From Akkermansia muciniphila (GTDB taxonomy: Bacteria; Verrucomicrobiota; Verrucomicrobiia; Limisphaerales; UBA9464): a DNA stretch of 42,960 nt. This document shows positions 25,182 through 33,525 of this stretch, piece by piece. Numbering within the stretch: position 1 is the first letter of the stretch; the number at the start of each line of letters is the position of its first letter. A program made the position numbers and the translations under genes. The stretch lies in the NCBI GenBank assembly GCA_945861565.1, contig CAMAUY010000034.1, positions 1 to 42,960 on the forward strand. The letters are read 5' to 3'. The notes beneath the pieces are model-generated. The model saw only the letters and a program-made list of their open reading frames with translations, was not told the origin of the DNA and did no database searches.

Positions 25182-27365
25182 ATGTCCATCGCCTCGCTGA
25201 TTCGCCACCTTCAGACGACCGGTGTGATCGCGACCCTCCTCGCAATGGCGGTCTCCCCGGCCACCCATGCGGGCGCTGCACCGAATGTCATTCTGATCGT
25301 CGCCGATGACCTTGGGGCCCATGACCTCGGGGTGAGCGGCAGCCGGTTTCATGAGACCCCGAACCTGGATCGCCTAGCCCGCGAGGGGATGCAGTTTACG
25401 CAGGCCTACGCCGCCGGCACCGTCTGCTCCCCAACGCGAGCCGCTCTATTAACCGGTAAATATCCCGCCCGCCTGAGACTCACCGACTGGATCCCGGGTG
25501 AGCACCGGGAGAACGAAAAGTTGCATCCCCCCGAGTGGACAAAGCAATTGGGCTCCAGCGAAGTCACCCTGGCCGAACATCTTAAGAGCGCCGGGTATTC
25601 CACCGCCCTAATCGGCAAGTGGCATCTCGGCGGCCCCGAGGTTCGTCCCGAGAGGCAAGGCTTTGATCTAAATCGAGGCGGAGATCACCGGGGCCAGCCC
25701 CCCAGCTATTTTTCGCCCTATGGCCTGCCCCGGTTGATCGATGGACCCATCGGCGAGTATTTAACCGATCGCGAAGGTGACGAAGCGGTTCAGTATATCG
25801 CAACCCACACCAATCGCCCGTTTCTCCTGCAAGTGTGTTTTCATGGAGTGCATACACCCCTGCAGGCAAAGCCGGAACTTGTAGACAAATACCGACGCAA
25901 GCCACCAATTTCCGGCACTTCACAAACGAATGCGGTCTACGCCGCCATGCTGGAGAGCCTCGATGCCGCTGTCGGCCGCATTCTCCAATCGCTCGTCGAT
26001 CATGGTATTGCAGGCAACACCCTCGTGATCTTCAGCTCGGATAATGGCGGTCTCGTCCTCGGCTCAACGCCACCCACATCCAATGCCCCACTGCGATCCG
26101 GCAAAGGCTCTCCCTATGAAGGCGGTGTCCGTGTCCCCTTGATCATCCGCTGGCCTGGGGTCGTATCACCCTCATCGAGTTGCGCAATACCCGTCATTTC
26201 GATGGATCTTCCCGCGACGGTCTTGGAGGCCTGTGGACTCAGCGTCCGCGTTGTCGACGGGCGCAGTCTGGTACCCCTCTTTCGAAACCCGGGCGACACT
26301 CTTGATCGATCGTTCCTGGCCTGGGACTATCCGCACTATCATAGGGGTGGCGCCACGCCATACGCGGCAATCCGAGGGGGTGATTGGAAGCTAATTCAAT
26401 ATTTCGAAGACGGCCGGCATGAACTTTTCAACCTCAGGGCGGATCCAGCCGAATCAACCAATCTCGCCCTCCCGCATCCGGATAAACTCGAGAAACTCAC
26501 GCGTCAGCTTTCCGATTGGCAACAATCGGTAAATGCCCAGTGGCCGAAGACCAATCCCTTTGTCCCGTTCTCCGGTCGGGGATCTGTTTGGTTTGGTTTT
26601 GATCGACACGACTTTGCCGTGGACGGCATGGCGGGGCTGGTGGTGTCCCCGAAAGCGGCCGCTCCCGGCCGCCCTTGGGTGTGGCACGGCGAGTTTTTTG
26701 GACACAAGCCCGATCCTGATATCGCACTCCTCAGACGCGGATTCCATGTCGCTTATCTCTCCGTCCCGGACCAACTGGGCAGCCCGGAAGCCGTTGCGAA
26801 GTGGAATCGATTCTATGGAGAGCTATCCGGTCGGCACGGGCTTGCGTCAAAACCAGGTCTCGTCGGCTTAAGCCGCGGTGGCTTATATTGCTATAATTGG
26901 GCTATCGCCAATCCCGACAAAGTGTCCTGCATCTATGGTGACGCGCCCGTTTGTGATTTCCGCAGCTGGCCCGGCGCATTCGGCAAAGGCAAACGCAGCG
27001 ATCGGGACTGGCAACTCGTTCTAAGCCGATATGGATTCAAGTCCGACGCCGAAGCCCGGGCCTATCCCGGCAATCCGGTGGATAAATTGGCCGGCCTCGC
27101 CGCCGCCAAGATTCCACTGTTACACGTCTACGGAGACGCGGATGAAGTCGTGCCCTGGGATGAAAATACCGGAGTTGTTGCGGAGCGCTATCGGACGCTG
27201 GGCGGCTCGATCACTCTCATTGCAAAACCGGGCGTTCATCATCATCCCCACGGTCTCGAGGATTCGAGACCGATCGTAGACTTTCTGTGGGAGCACGCGG
27301 CATCGTCCGAAGCCCATGCCTGGCTGGAAGAATCCATCGCAAACCAGGGAAAGAAAGCCCCCTGA
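25182..27365 (+). CDS. Secreted sulfatase fused to an alpha/beta hydrolase
   Basis: The protein has 727 residues. A signal peptide (about 1-31, ending THAGA) is followed by a sulfatase domain at about 34-465. It shows NVILIVADDLGAHDLG, the formylglycine site C82-S-P-T-R, GKWHLGG, FSSDNGG and KGSPYEGGVRVPLIIRWPG. The second part, about 475-727, is an alpha/beta hydrolase with nucleophile S564 in VGLSRGGLY, an acid in YGDADEVVPW (probably D654) and histidines in GVHHHPHG (686-690). Two hydrolases in one exported chain suggest removal of sulfate and an ester or other group from the same polysaccharide. The substrate is unknown. An upstream frame start at 25029 would precede the signal peptide with unrelated residues, so the ATG at 25182 is preferred. 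Type-I sulfatases need a formylglycine-generating enzyme, not seen in this window. Confidence 0.88.
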   Translation: MSIASLIRHLQTTGVIATLLAMAVSPATHAGAAPNVILIVADDLGAHDLGVSGSRFHETPNLDRLAREGMQFTQAYAAGTVCSPTRAALLTGKYPARLRLTDWIPGEHRENEKLHPPEWTKQLGSSEVTLAEHLKSAGYSTALIGKWHLGGPEVRPERQGFDLNRGGDHRGQPPSYFSPYGLPRLIDGPIGEYLTDREGDEAVQYIATHTNRPFLLQVCFHGVHTPLQAKPELVDKYRRKPPISGTSQTNAVYAAMLESLDAAVGRILQSLVDHGIAGNTLVIFSSDNGGLVLGSTPPTSNAPLRSGKGSPYEGGVRVPLIIRWPGVVSPSSSCAIPVISMDLPATVLEACGLSVRVVDGRSLVPLFRNPGDTLDRSFLAWDYPHYHRGGATPYAAIRGGDWKLIQYFEDGRHELFNLRADPAESTNLALPHPDKLEKLTRQLSDWQQSVNAQWPKTNPFVPFSGRGSVWFGFDRHDFAVDGMAGLVVSPKAAAPGRPWVWHGEFFGHKPDPDIALLRRGFHVAYLSVPDQLGSPEAVAKWNRFYGELSGRHGLASKPGLVGLSRGGLYCYNWAIANPDKVSCIYGDAPVCDFRSWPGAFGKGKRSDRDWQLVLSRYGFKSDAEARAYPGNPVDKLAGLAAAKIPLLHVYGDADEVVPWDENTGVVAERYRTLGGSITLIAKPGVHHHPHGLEDSRPIVDFLWEHAASSEAHAWLEESIANQGKKAP

Positions 27366-27469
27366 CCCGAATGTGCAGCACTGCGGCGAGTGCGTGCGCG
27401 TGATCGGTGGATCGCCCGTTGAATTTCCCGATTTCCTTTTTCCCCTTCCAGCGTAGAGTACTCGCGCAC

Positions 27470-28027
27470 ATGAATCCTGCACCACCTTCCGTTGGCAACA
27501 CTTGGCTCGCTTTTACGTTTCTCACCGTCTTTTCGTGGGGCCTGTACGGAATCTTGCTGCACAAGGGTCAGGTCCTCATGGGGGATCCCGTCAATGGCCG
27601 CTACAAAGCGTTCTTGTTCGTGGGCATCGCCTATTTTCTCACCGCAGTCCTGGCCCCTTTCTTTTTGCTGTTGGGCAAGGGAGCCGCATTTAATGGATAC
27701 ACTCAACCCGGGGCTTGGTGGTCGCTCATCGCCGGGATTCTCGGCGCGGTCGGCGCGTTTGGGGTCCTGTTGGCCTTCGGCGCCAAAGGTCGTCCGCCGG
27801 AAGTTATGTCCATCGTGTTCGCCGGTGCCCCGGTGGTGAATGCACTCGTGTCGTTGTGGATGACTCGGAATGAGATCCAATTCAATGCCATCAATCCGCT
27901 GTTTTACCTCGGCATGGCCATGGCTCTGGCGGGCGGCGGCTTGGTCACCCTCTATAAACCGACGCCGCCTCCACCGTCCAAGCAGGCCGCCCCCGCGTTC
28001 GTGTCTCCGACCCTGAAAGCCAATTGA
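27470..28027 (+). CDS. Small DMT/EamA-like integral membrane protein
   Basis: The protein has 185 residues and about five hydrophobic helices (WLAFTFLTVFSWGLYGILL, FVGIAYFLTAVLAPFFLLL, WWSLIAGILGAVGAFGVLLA, MSIVFAGAPVVNALVSLWM, LFYLGMAMALAGGGLVTLY). The layout resembles half of a drug/metabolite-transporter protein, so it may act as a dimer. There is a proline-rich cytoplasmic tail (PPPPSKQ). The substrate is unknown. The start at 27470 places the first helix close to the N-terminus. It ends three bases before the PaaK-type ligase start, so the two genes are surely one transcript, but the functional link is not evident. Confidence 0.7.
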   Translation: MNPAPPSVGNTWLAFTFLTVFSWGLYGILLHKGQVLMGDPVNGRYKAFLFVGIAYFLTAVLAPFFLLLGKGAAFNGYTQPGAWWSLIAGILGAVGAFGVLLAFGAKGRPPEVMSIVFAGAPVVNALVSLWMTRNEIQFNAINPLFYLGMAMALAGGGLVTLYKPTPPPPSKQAAPAFVSPTLKAN

Positions 28028-28030
28028 TCC

Positions 28031-29269
28031 ATGCCGATGGATGCCGCCAGTTTGCCGGCATTGCAGGTGCTCTTGTCCGAAGTCTCGACCCGCAATCCAT
28101 TCTACGGACGCAAGCTTGCCGCGGTCGGATGTTCCGGCATCCCGGCCAGCCCGGATGATTTTATCCGTCGTTTTCCCTTTACGACCAAGGCAGAACTGGT
28201 GGCTGATCAGTTGGCTCATCCGCCTTTCGGAAGCAATCTCACATTTCCGCTTCCGACCTACACCCGTTGTCACCAAACAAGCGGGACTACGGGCGAGCCG
28301 TTGCGATGGCTGGACACTCCGGATTCCTGGAATGTGATGGTGCGTGATTGGACGGAGGTTCTCCGGCGGGCGGGGGTGGTTTCGGGGGATCGCGTCCTCT
28401 TCGCGTTTAGCTTCGGACCCTTCCTTGGTTTCTGGCTGGCCTTTGATGCCGCGCAAGCATTGGGATGTCTTTGCTTCGCGGGCGGGGGGATGAGTTCCGC
28501 TCAACGAGCACGCGTGCTGGTCGAGAACGGCTGCTCCGTGCTTTGCTGCACCCCGACGTACGCTCTGCACCTTGCCGAGGTATTGCAGCGCGAAAAACTG
28601 GACGCCTCACGATGCCGGGTGCGCACTCTCGTCGTCGCCGGTGAACCGGGTGGCAGCCTGCCCGCGACCCGTCAGCGCCTGTCGGAAGCGTGGAACGGTG
28701 CCCGAATTTTTGACCATCACGGCATGACGGAAGTCGGCCCCGTCACCTACGAGCACCCCCAGCATCCTTACCATCTCGTCCTCCTGAGACATAGCTTTTT
28801 CGCCGAAGTCATTCATCCCGTCACCACCGAATCGGTCTTGCCGGGCGAGCCGGGTGAACTGGTTCTCACCACATTGCTCAGAACGGCTTCACCCGTCATT
28901 CGGTACCGCACGGGCGATTTGGTTATGTGCACCAGCGAACGACTCCACGGGGACGCCGAGACCGTCTTCCAAGGGGGAATTATGGGGCGGGTGGATGACA
29001 TGCGGATCATCCGCGGTGTCAATATCTATCCTTCGGCGATTGAAGAGCACATCCGCGCCGTAATTGGCTCCGCGGAATACCGTGTAACGTGCAGCCGAGC
29101 CCATGCCCTCCACGAACTATCCATCGAAGTGGAGGCCGGGTCGAGCGACGCGCGCCGCCTGGAGGAACGTCTGCAAACGAACCTTGCCCTCCGTGTCCCC
29201 GTCACGCCGGTTTCGCTGGGCAGCCTTCCGCGTTTCGATTTGAAGGCCCGCCGCTGGCGCAACCTCTGA
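28031..29269 (+). CDS. PaaK-family adenylate-forming CoA ligase
   Basis: The protein has 412 residues. Adenylate-forming motifs are present: CHQTSGTTGEPLRWLD (P-loop-like), FDHHGMTEVGPV (substrate and AMP site), VIRYRTGDLV and MRIIRGVNIYPSAIEEHI (hinge). The C-terminal subdomain is complete and ends at FDLKARRWRNL. Such enzymes activate an aryl or other carboxylic acid to its acyl-CoA through an acyl-adenylate. The closest named group is phenylacetate-CoA ligase, but no paa pathway genes are nearby. The protein is about 20-30 residues shorter than typical PaaK, so the substrate cannot be stated. It follows a small membrane protein gene with a three-base gap and is convergent with the symporter gene, whose stop lies five bases away. 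Confidence 0.82.
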   Translation: MPMDAASLPALQVLLSEVSTRNPFYGRKLAAVGCSGIPASPDDFIRRFPFTTKAELVADQLAHPPFGSNLTFPLPTYTRCHQTSGTTGEPLRWLDTPDSWNVMVRDWTEVLRRAGVVSGDRVLFAFSFGPFLGFWLAFDAAQALGCLCFAGGGMSSAQRARVLVENGCSVLCCTPTYALHLAEVLQREKLDASRCRVRTLVVAGEPGGSLPATRQRLSEAWNGARIFDHHGMTEVGPVTYEHPQHPYHLVLLRHSFFAEVIHPVTTESVLPGEPGELVLTTLLRTASPVIRYRTGDLVMCTSERLHGDAETVFQGGIMGRVDDMRIIRGVNIYPSAIEEHIRAVIGSAEYRVTCSRAHALHELSIEVEAGSSDARRLEERLQTNLALRVPVTPVSLGSLPRFDLKARRWRNL

Positions 29270-29273
29270 AGGC

Positions 29274-30515
29274 TCAGGAGCCCTGCAGCGTGAGGCCAGA
29301 TAGGGGTGGGAACTCCCCTTCCACGCGGGCCATTACGGCTGTCGCGAGGCAGTTGCCAACCAGGTTCACGGTGGTGCGAGCCATATCCATCAACTCATCG
29401 ACGCCCATGATGAGCGCGACTCCTTCGAGCGGAAGTCCGAAGGTGACCAGCGTTCCCGCGAGAATCACCTGGGAGGCCCGCGGAATTCCCGCCATACCTT
29501 TGCTGGTCAACATCAACGTCAGCATCATCACCACCTGCTTCGTTACGGTCATCTCGACTCCCGCGGCTTGGGCAACGAATACGGACGCCACCGCGAGATA
29601 GAGCGTGGAGCCGTCCAGGTTAAAGGAATATCCCAGCGGCATGACAAACGAAACGATTCGTTTGGGCACTCCGAACGCCACGAGCCGCTTCATGGCATCC
29701 GGCATGGCGGCGTCGGATGATGTGGTGGTGAACGCCAGCAGGATGGGTTCTCGCAGCATTCGAAGGAATGCGAAAACCGGGACACGTGCCCAGCGTGCCA
29801 GAGGAACGAGTACCAGCAGACAAAAAATGAGCAATGCGGCGTAGAGCGTAAGGACGAGTAGGCCGAGCGATTTAAGAACCACCAGACCACTACCGCCCAC
29901 CGTGTAGGCCATGGCAGCGCCAATTCCCAGGGGAGCAAACTTCATGACGATGCCTGTGAACTTAAACATGACTTCCGTCAGTGCTTCGCAGAAATGGAGC
30001 ATCGTTTGATGGGCTGCCCCGGTTGCCTGAGCCAATGCCACGCCGAACATCAAAGCGAAAAACACCACTTGCAGGACATCATTCGCCGCCGCCGCCTCAA
30101 AAAAACTCCGCGGCACGACGTGCTCAATGATTCCCGAAAACGTGACCTGCGCCGGCGCCGGGGGTGCTTCGGCGGAATTACGAGCGGGAAGTTTCAGGCC
30201 GACACCCGGCTTGACGAAGTTGACCGCCAGCAGACCGATTAAGAGGGCGAGGGTGGTTACGATTTCAAAGTAGATGATCGAGCGCAGCGCCAGCCGACCG
30301 ACGGCTTTCAGATCGCCGCCGTGACCGGCAATGCCGACCACCAGGGTACCGAAAACCAACGGCACCAGGATGCACTTGATCATCTTCAAAAAGACATTGG
30401 AGATGACCTTGAGGTGCTGCGATTGAGTCGGAAACGCCCACCCGACTAGAACCCCAAGCACCATCGAGATGAGGATCCAGTGAGTTAGGCTAATCCGACG
30501 CAAGAACGACAACAT
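29274..30515 (-). CDS. Dicarboxylate/amino acid:cation symporter (DAACS family)
   Basis: This 413-residue transporter has the GltP/DctA fold. Recognisable parts are the N-terminal helix THWILISMVLGVLVGWAF, LKMIKCILVPLVFGTLVVGI, the serine-rich re-entrant hairpin TTTSSDAAMPDAM, the PLGYSFNLDGSTLYL motif of helix 7, the second hairpin LTSKGMAGIPRASQVI, and GVDELMDMARTTVNLVGNCL of helix 8, whose Asp/Arg/Asn contact the substrate and sodium. It should import aspartate, glutamate or C4-dicarboxylates using sodium or protons. It is monocistronic as far as can be seen, with 72 bases to the next minus-strand gene upstream. The exact substrate is not predictable by eye. Confidence 0.94.
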   Translation of the reverse strand: MLSFLRRISLTHWILISMVLGVLVGWAFPTQSQHLKVISNVFLKMIKCILVPLVFGTLVVGIAGHGGDLKAVGRLALRSIIYFEIVTTLALLIGLLAVNFVKPGVGLKLPARNSAEAPPAPAQVTFSGIIEHVVPRSFFEAAAANDVLQVVFFALMFGVALAQATGAAHQTMLHFCEALTEVMFKFTGIVMKFAPLGIGAAMAYTVGGSGLVVLKSLGLLVLTLYAALLIFCLLVLVPLARWARVPVFAFLRMLREPILLAFTTTSSDAAMPDAMKRLVAFGVPKRIVSFVMPLGYSFNLDGSTLYLAVASVFVAQAAGVEMTVTKQVVMMLTLMLTSKGMAGIPRASQVILAGTLVTFGLPLEGVALIMGVDELMDMARTTVNLVGNCLATAVMARVEGEFPPLSGLTLQGS

Positions 30516-30587
30516 GGCTGGGACAATAGCGTGTCAATGAACACCGGGTATTGGCAACGCCAATGTCCCAAGGACCCGCAAGACCGG

Positions 30588-31298
30588 TTACTCTCGGTTC
30601 CGATTTCGGGCCAGCAAGATCCACTGGAGCACTTCGAGCAATGCGGCAATCAACGCAGCCACATAGGTGAGGGCCGCTGCGTGCAGCATACTGGAAACGG
30701 CGGGAGCCTCATCGGCTGTTACCACGCCCAAACGATTCAATTCTCGCTTCGCCCGGTTGCTGGCGTCGTATTCGACGGGAAGAGTGACGAGTTGAAAAAA
30801 GGCGACCACCGAAAAAAGCAGGATTCCCGCCATCAACATCTTTTGTCCAAAGGCCCCCCGGAGAATCATCCCCCCCATGACAATGAGGCCGGCTGCCTGA
30901 CTCGCGAAACCAGTCACCGAAACGAGCGCCATGCGCAATCCCACAGGTGCGTAATTCTGTTGGTATTGCAAGGCATGCCCCACTTCGTGCGCCGCCACGC
31001 CAACCGATGCGATCGAGTTTCCGCGAGCGATGCCGGGCGAGAGGCAGACGATCCGTTTAGTCGGATCGTAATGGTCCGACAACTCTCCGGGGACTTCATG
31101 AACCTCGATGTCATGGAGTCCATTGCGATCCAGGATCAGCCGGGCGGTCTGGGTTCCGGACAACCCCAGCTGCGTCCCCATTTCTGAATAGCGCCGGTAA
31201 GCAGACCGCAACCGCCATTGAGCGCCCAGTGCGAGCAAAATTCCGGGAATCGTAATCAACCAATATGGATTCATCGGACCCATGAACATCGCAATCAT
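30588..31298 (-). CDS. Membrane zinc metallopeptidase (YugP-like)
   Basis: This 236-residue membrane protein has an N-terminal helix (about 9-26), the zinc motif H104-E-V-G-H108 (VAAHEVGHALQYQQNYAP), two further helices (GFASQAAGLIVMGGMIL, MLMAGILLFSVVAFFQLV), the segment PVEYDASNRAKRELN and a C-terminal helix. The DHYDPTKRIVCLSP stretch just before the zinc motif is typical of YugP-family neutral zinc peptidases. The substrate is unknown. The ATG at 31298 has AAAGGA seven bases upstream. An alternative GTG at 31337 lies directly against its GAGGA and is less likely. It lies between the symporter gene and sppA on the same strand, but with gaps that do not prove an operon. Confidence 0.88.
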   Translation of the reverse strand: MIAMFMGPMNPYWLITIPGILLALGAQWRLRSAYRRYSEMGTQLGLSGTQTARLILDRNGLHDIEVHEVPGELSDHYDPTKRIVCLSPGIARGNSIASVGVAAHEVGHALQYQQNYAPVGLRMALVSVTGFASQAAGLIVMGGMILRGAFGQKMLMAGILLFSVVAFFQLVTLPVEYDASNRAKRELNRLGVVTADEAPAVSSMLHAAALTYVAALIAALLEVLQWILLARNRNRE

Positions 31299-31439
31299 TG
31301 AGATTCCTTTCAATACGTCGTTATAACTTCCGAACACTCCTCAAATAGCGCAAATTTCCCCCTCCGCAATCCTAAGCTCCACCAATTTTTCGACTCCATC
31401 CGCCTGTCCACGAAGGACGCCCTCAACCTCCGCTAAACA

Positions 31440-32585
31440 TCAATTGAAAAAACTCGGTGCCAGAAAGTACAGGCGCCCGGCGGTCAACCGAGGGAAGTCG
31501 AAACCCAGGTCCACTTTCACCCCACGAGCCTCGGACTGGCCGAGAAGCCGAAGCAGTCCGCCGAAGTGGAATGGCAGACGGTATTCAATCAAGTTGCTGT
31601 CTTCTATTCCCGCAAGGTCCTCCGCCCGGGAAACCGCGGTGCCGAAATTACCCAACTCATCCACAAACCCTTTCTCGTACGCGGTTTTCCCGGACAAAAT
31701 TCTCCCGTCCGCGTAGTCCTCCCAATTGCGAACCAGCTTGCGACCTCGATCCTTCTCGTCATCCGCACTCCCATTCATCGAGACCGCCCATCCACGTCCT
31801 TCCTCGACGACGTTGCGGAATTTGCCGTAGGTTTCCATCACCATTTCCTGAACCATCGCCTTCTCCTCGGCAGACTCCTCCTCCGGAGTTTTCATGCCAC
31901 TTAACATATCCTTAAATCGGCCGCTCTTAAACACCTGCGGACGAATGCCGACCTTGTCCATCAAGGATCGATAGTTCAGGCCGTGCATGATCACGCCAAT
32001 ACTTCCCGTCAATGTCAGCTCGTTCGCCACGATCCAGCGACACGGCGCCGAAACGTAATATCCACCGGAGGCCGCGAGATTCCCCATCGACGCCACGACG
32101 GGCTTGCCGCCGGGTTTCTTCTGAAAATCGCGCAACAATTGGTAAATCTCATCGGACGCCAGCACTTCACCGCCCGGAGAATCGACCTTCAGGATCACCG
32201 CCTTCACCGCCGTATCCGCCGCGGCACGATCCAACTGGTCCCGCACAACCTCGACAAAGGTCAATCCGCCGGGTTCGACCGCCTCGCTCCCAATCATTCC
32301 CTCGATTCGAATCACCGCGATCTTATGGGTTGAATCGTTGTCCTCGACGAGTTCCTCGATGAGGTTGTCATCCAGATGGCGGGGGTGGGACGTTGCAAAT
32401 GCCTTGCGCAAGCCTCGGAATCCAAAGGACAGATTCAACAAAAGACTCAGGCCGAGCATTCCAATTAGCAGCAACGAAAACCACATCCAGCCGCGCCGCC
32501 GCTGGTTCCGGCGAAAATCAGGCGGACTGCCGGGGGGGGGCGCCGGCCATTGCGTTGGAATCTGAGGTGGCACCGGACCTTGCAT
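31440..32585 (-). CDS. sppA: Signal peptide peptidase SppA (S49 family)
   Basis: The protein has 381 residues. The cytoplasmic N-terminus is proline-rich and basic (PPGSPPDFRRNQRRRGW) and is followed by one transmembrane helix at about 33-53 (MWFSLLLIGMLGLSLLLNL). The S49 protease domain shows VKAVILKVDSPGGEVLASDE, the nucleophile S173 in MGNLAASGGYYVSAP, LTGSIGVIMHG and the general base K220 in QVFKSGRFKDM. After that come GRILSGKTAYEKGFVDELG and a family-typical end. It degrades cleaved signal peptides in the membrane. It is the single-domain form. The ATG at 32585 was chosen over a frame start at 32633 because the extra 16 residues have no family counterpart. Confidence 0.93.
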   Translation of the reverse strand: MQGPVPPQIPTQWPAPPPGSPPDFRRNQRRRGWMWFSLLLIGMLGLSLLLNLSFGFRGLRKAFATSHPRHLDDNLIEELVEDNDSTHKIAVIRIEGMIGSEAVEPGGLTFVEVVRDQLDRAAADTAVKAVILKVDSPGGEVLASDEIYQLLRDFQKKPGGKPVVASMGNLAASGGYYVSAPCRWIVANELTLTGSIGVIMHGLNYRSLMDKVGIRPQVFKSGRFKDMLSGMKTPEEESAEEKAMVQEMVMETYGKFRNVVEEGRGWAVSMNGSADDEKDRGRKLVRNWEDYADGRILSGKTAYEKGFVDELGNFGTAVSRAEDLAGIEDSNLIEYRLPFHFGGLLRLLGQSEARGVKVDLGFDFPRLTAGRLYFLAPSFFN

Positions 32586-32891
32586 GATGGTGTACGATAG
32601 GACAGGCACCGCCGGCCGGCAAGGTCTGAGCAAAACCCAATACCGGCGAGAGAGAATAGCGGGGCGAGCCGAGAATGGATTCGACCCCCGCCCTCACCCC
32701 TCCGCCCGTGAACCGGCTAGGCCCGTTGTACGTCGGGCCAACGGCCCATGATTCCTAAGCTCAAACGATGGCCTTGGCGTAGGAATGACGCTCCCTAGGG
32801 CCTGCCGTATATTCATGAACTGCTTGTAAACGGCATGGATCGACCAAACTCCCTTGGGGAATCGAAAATTCTACGCTATTGATTCCGCCGC
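32586..32891. other. 306-base intergenic region between divergent sppA and ribH
   Basis: No gene is seen. Promoters for both flanking genes must lie here, but no clear -35/-10 pair could be picked. Weak dyads are visible: GGCCCGTTG with CAACGGCC near 32721-32750, and ATTCCTA with TAGGAAT near 32751-32787. The conserved blocks of an FMN riboswitch were looked for in front of ribH and not found. Confidence 0.5.
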
Positions 32892-33392
32892 ATGCTGAAG
32901 GTTAATCCTCGCCCCAAATCAACCGTCGCCAACGGACGCTTCGGGATTGTGGCCTCTCAATATAACGGGCGGTACGTGAACGGAATGTTGAAAGCCGCCC
33001 GCAACGTTTTGCGGACAGCGGGTGTGACGAACCCGGCGGTTGTCCGCGTCCCGGGTTCCTTCGAGATTCCGCTCGCGGCGGCCGCGCTCGCGGCCGCGCC
33101 GCAAGGCCGTCCCGCCGCGATCATCTGTTTGGGTGTGATCTGGCAGGGGGAAACACTTCACGCGGAACACATCGGAGGCGCGGTCACCGATGCTTTGATG
33201 CAGATTGCGATTGGGACCGGTGTGCCCATCATTCATGAAGTTTTGATCGTCCAGACCGCAGCCCAGGCCAAAGCGCGGTGCCTGGATCCGGCAACGAACC
33301 GCGGCGCCGAAGCGGCCCAGACGGCGCTTGCAATGGCCTCACTAATCCGCCGATTAGCAAAAGGATCCAATACCCCGCCTCAACGAGGCTAA
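32892..33392 (+). CDS. ribH: 6,7-dimethyl-8-ribityllumazine synthase
   Basis: The protein has 166 residues. It condenses 5-amino-6-ribitylaminouracil with 3,4-dihydroxybutanone phosphate, the penultimate step of riboflavin synthesis. Motifs are FGIVASQYNGRYVNGML, VVRVPGSFEIPLAA (ribityl site), CLGVIWQGETLHAEHI (phosphate loop and catalytic His in TLH), VPIIHEVLIVQT and NRGAEAAQTALAMA. The WQGETLHAEHI loop differs from the commoner IRGxTxHFxxV form, and belongs to a subgroup I recall from several phyla. No other rib gene and no nusB is next to it. The protein is slightly longer than usual at both ends, with a short basic C-terminal tail. Confidence 0.93.
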   Translation: MLKVNPRPKSTVANGRFGIVASQYNGRYVNGMLKAARNVLRTAGVTNPAVVRVPGSFEIPLAAAALAAAPQGRPAAIICLGVIWQGETLHAEHIGGAVTDALMQIAIGTGVPIIHEVLIVQTAAQAKARCLDPATNRGAEAAQTALAMASLIRRLAKGSNTPPQRG

Positions 33393-33525
33393 CGTATGCC
33401 GCGACGCCGGATTGTGGGCACCGTAGGATTCCTCTCCAGGGCTATGAAAAAACAAAAAACTTCCGCTCGCAGGTCCATCAACCCCATGTTGAAATGACGG
33501 TTCCGCTTTGCGGGCCCTATTGACC

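Noticed and set aside
27242-28570. Antisense open frame of 442 codons across three genes
   Set aside because: It runs opposite three well-supported genes. Its composition is Arg/Gly/His-rich and it has no recognisable domain.
30531-31187. Plus-strand frame of 218 codons opposite the zinc peptidase gene
   Set aside because: It lies opposite a gene with HEVGH, helices and a good start, and shows no protein-family features.
32586-32891. FMN riboswitch in front of ribH
   Set aside because: The conserved AGGGTT/CCTG-type helices and loops of the riboswitch are not visible in this region.
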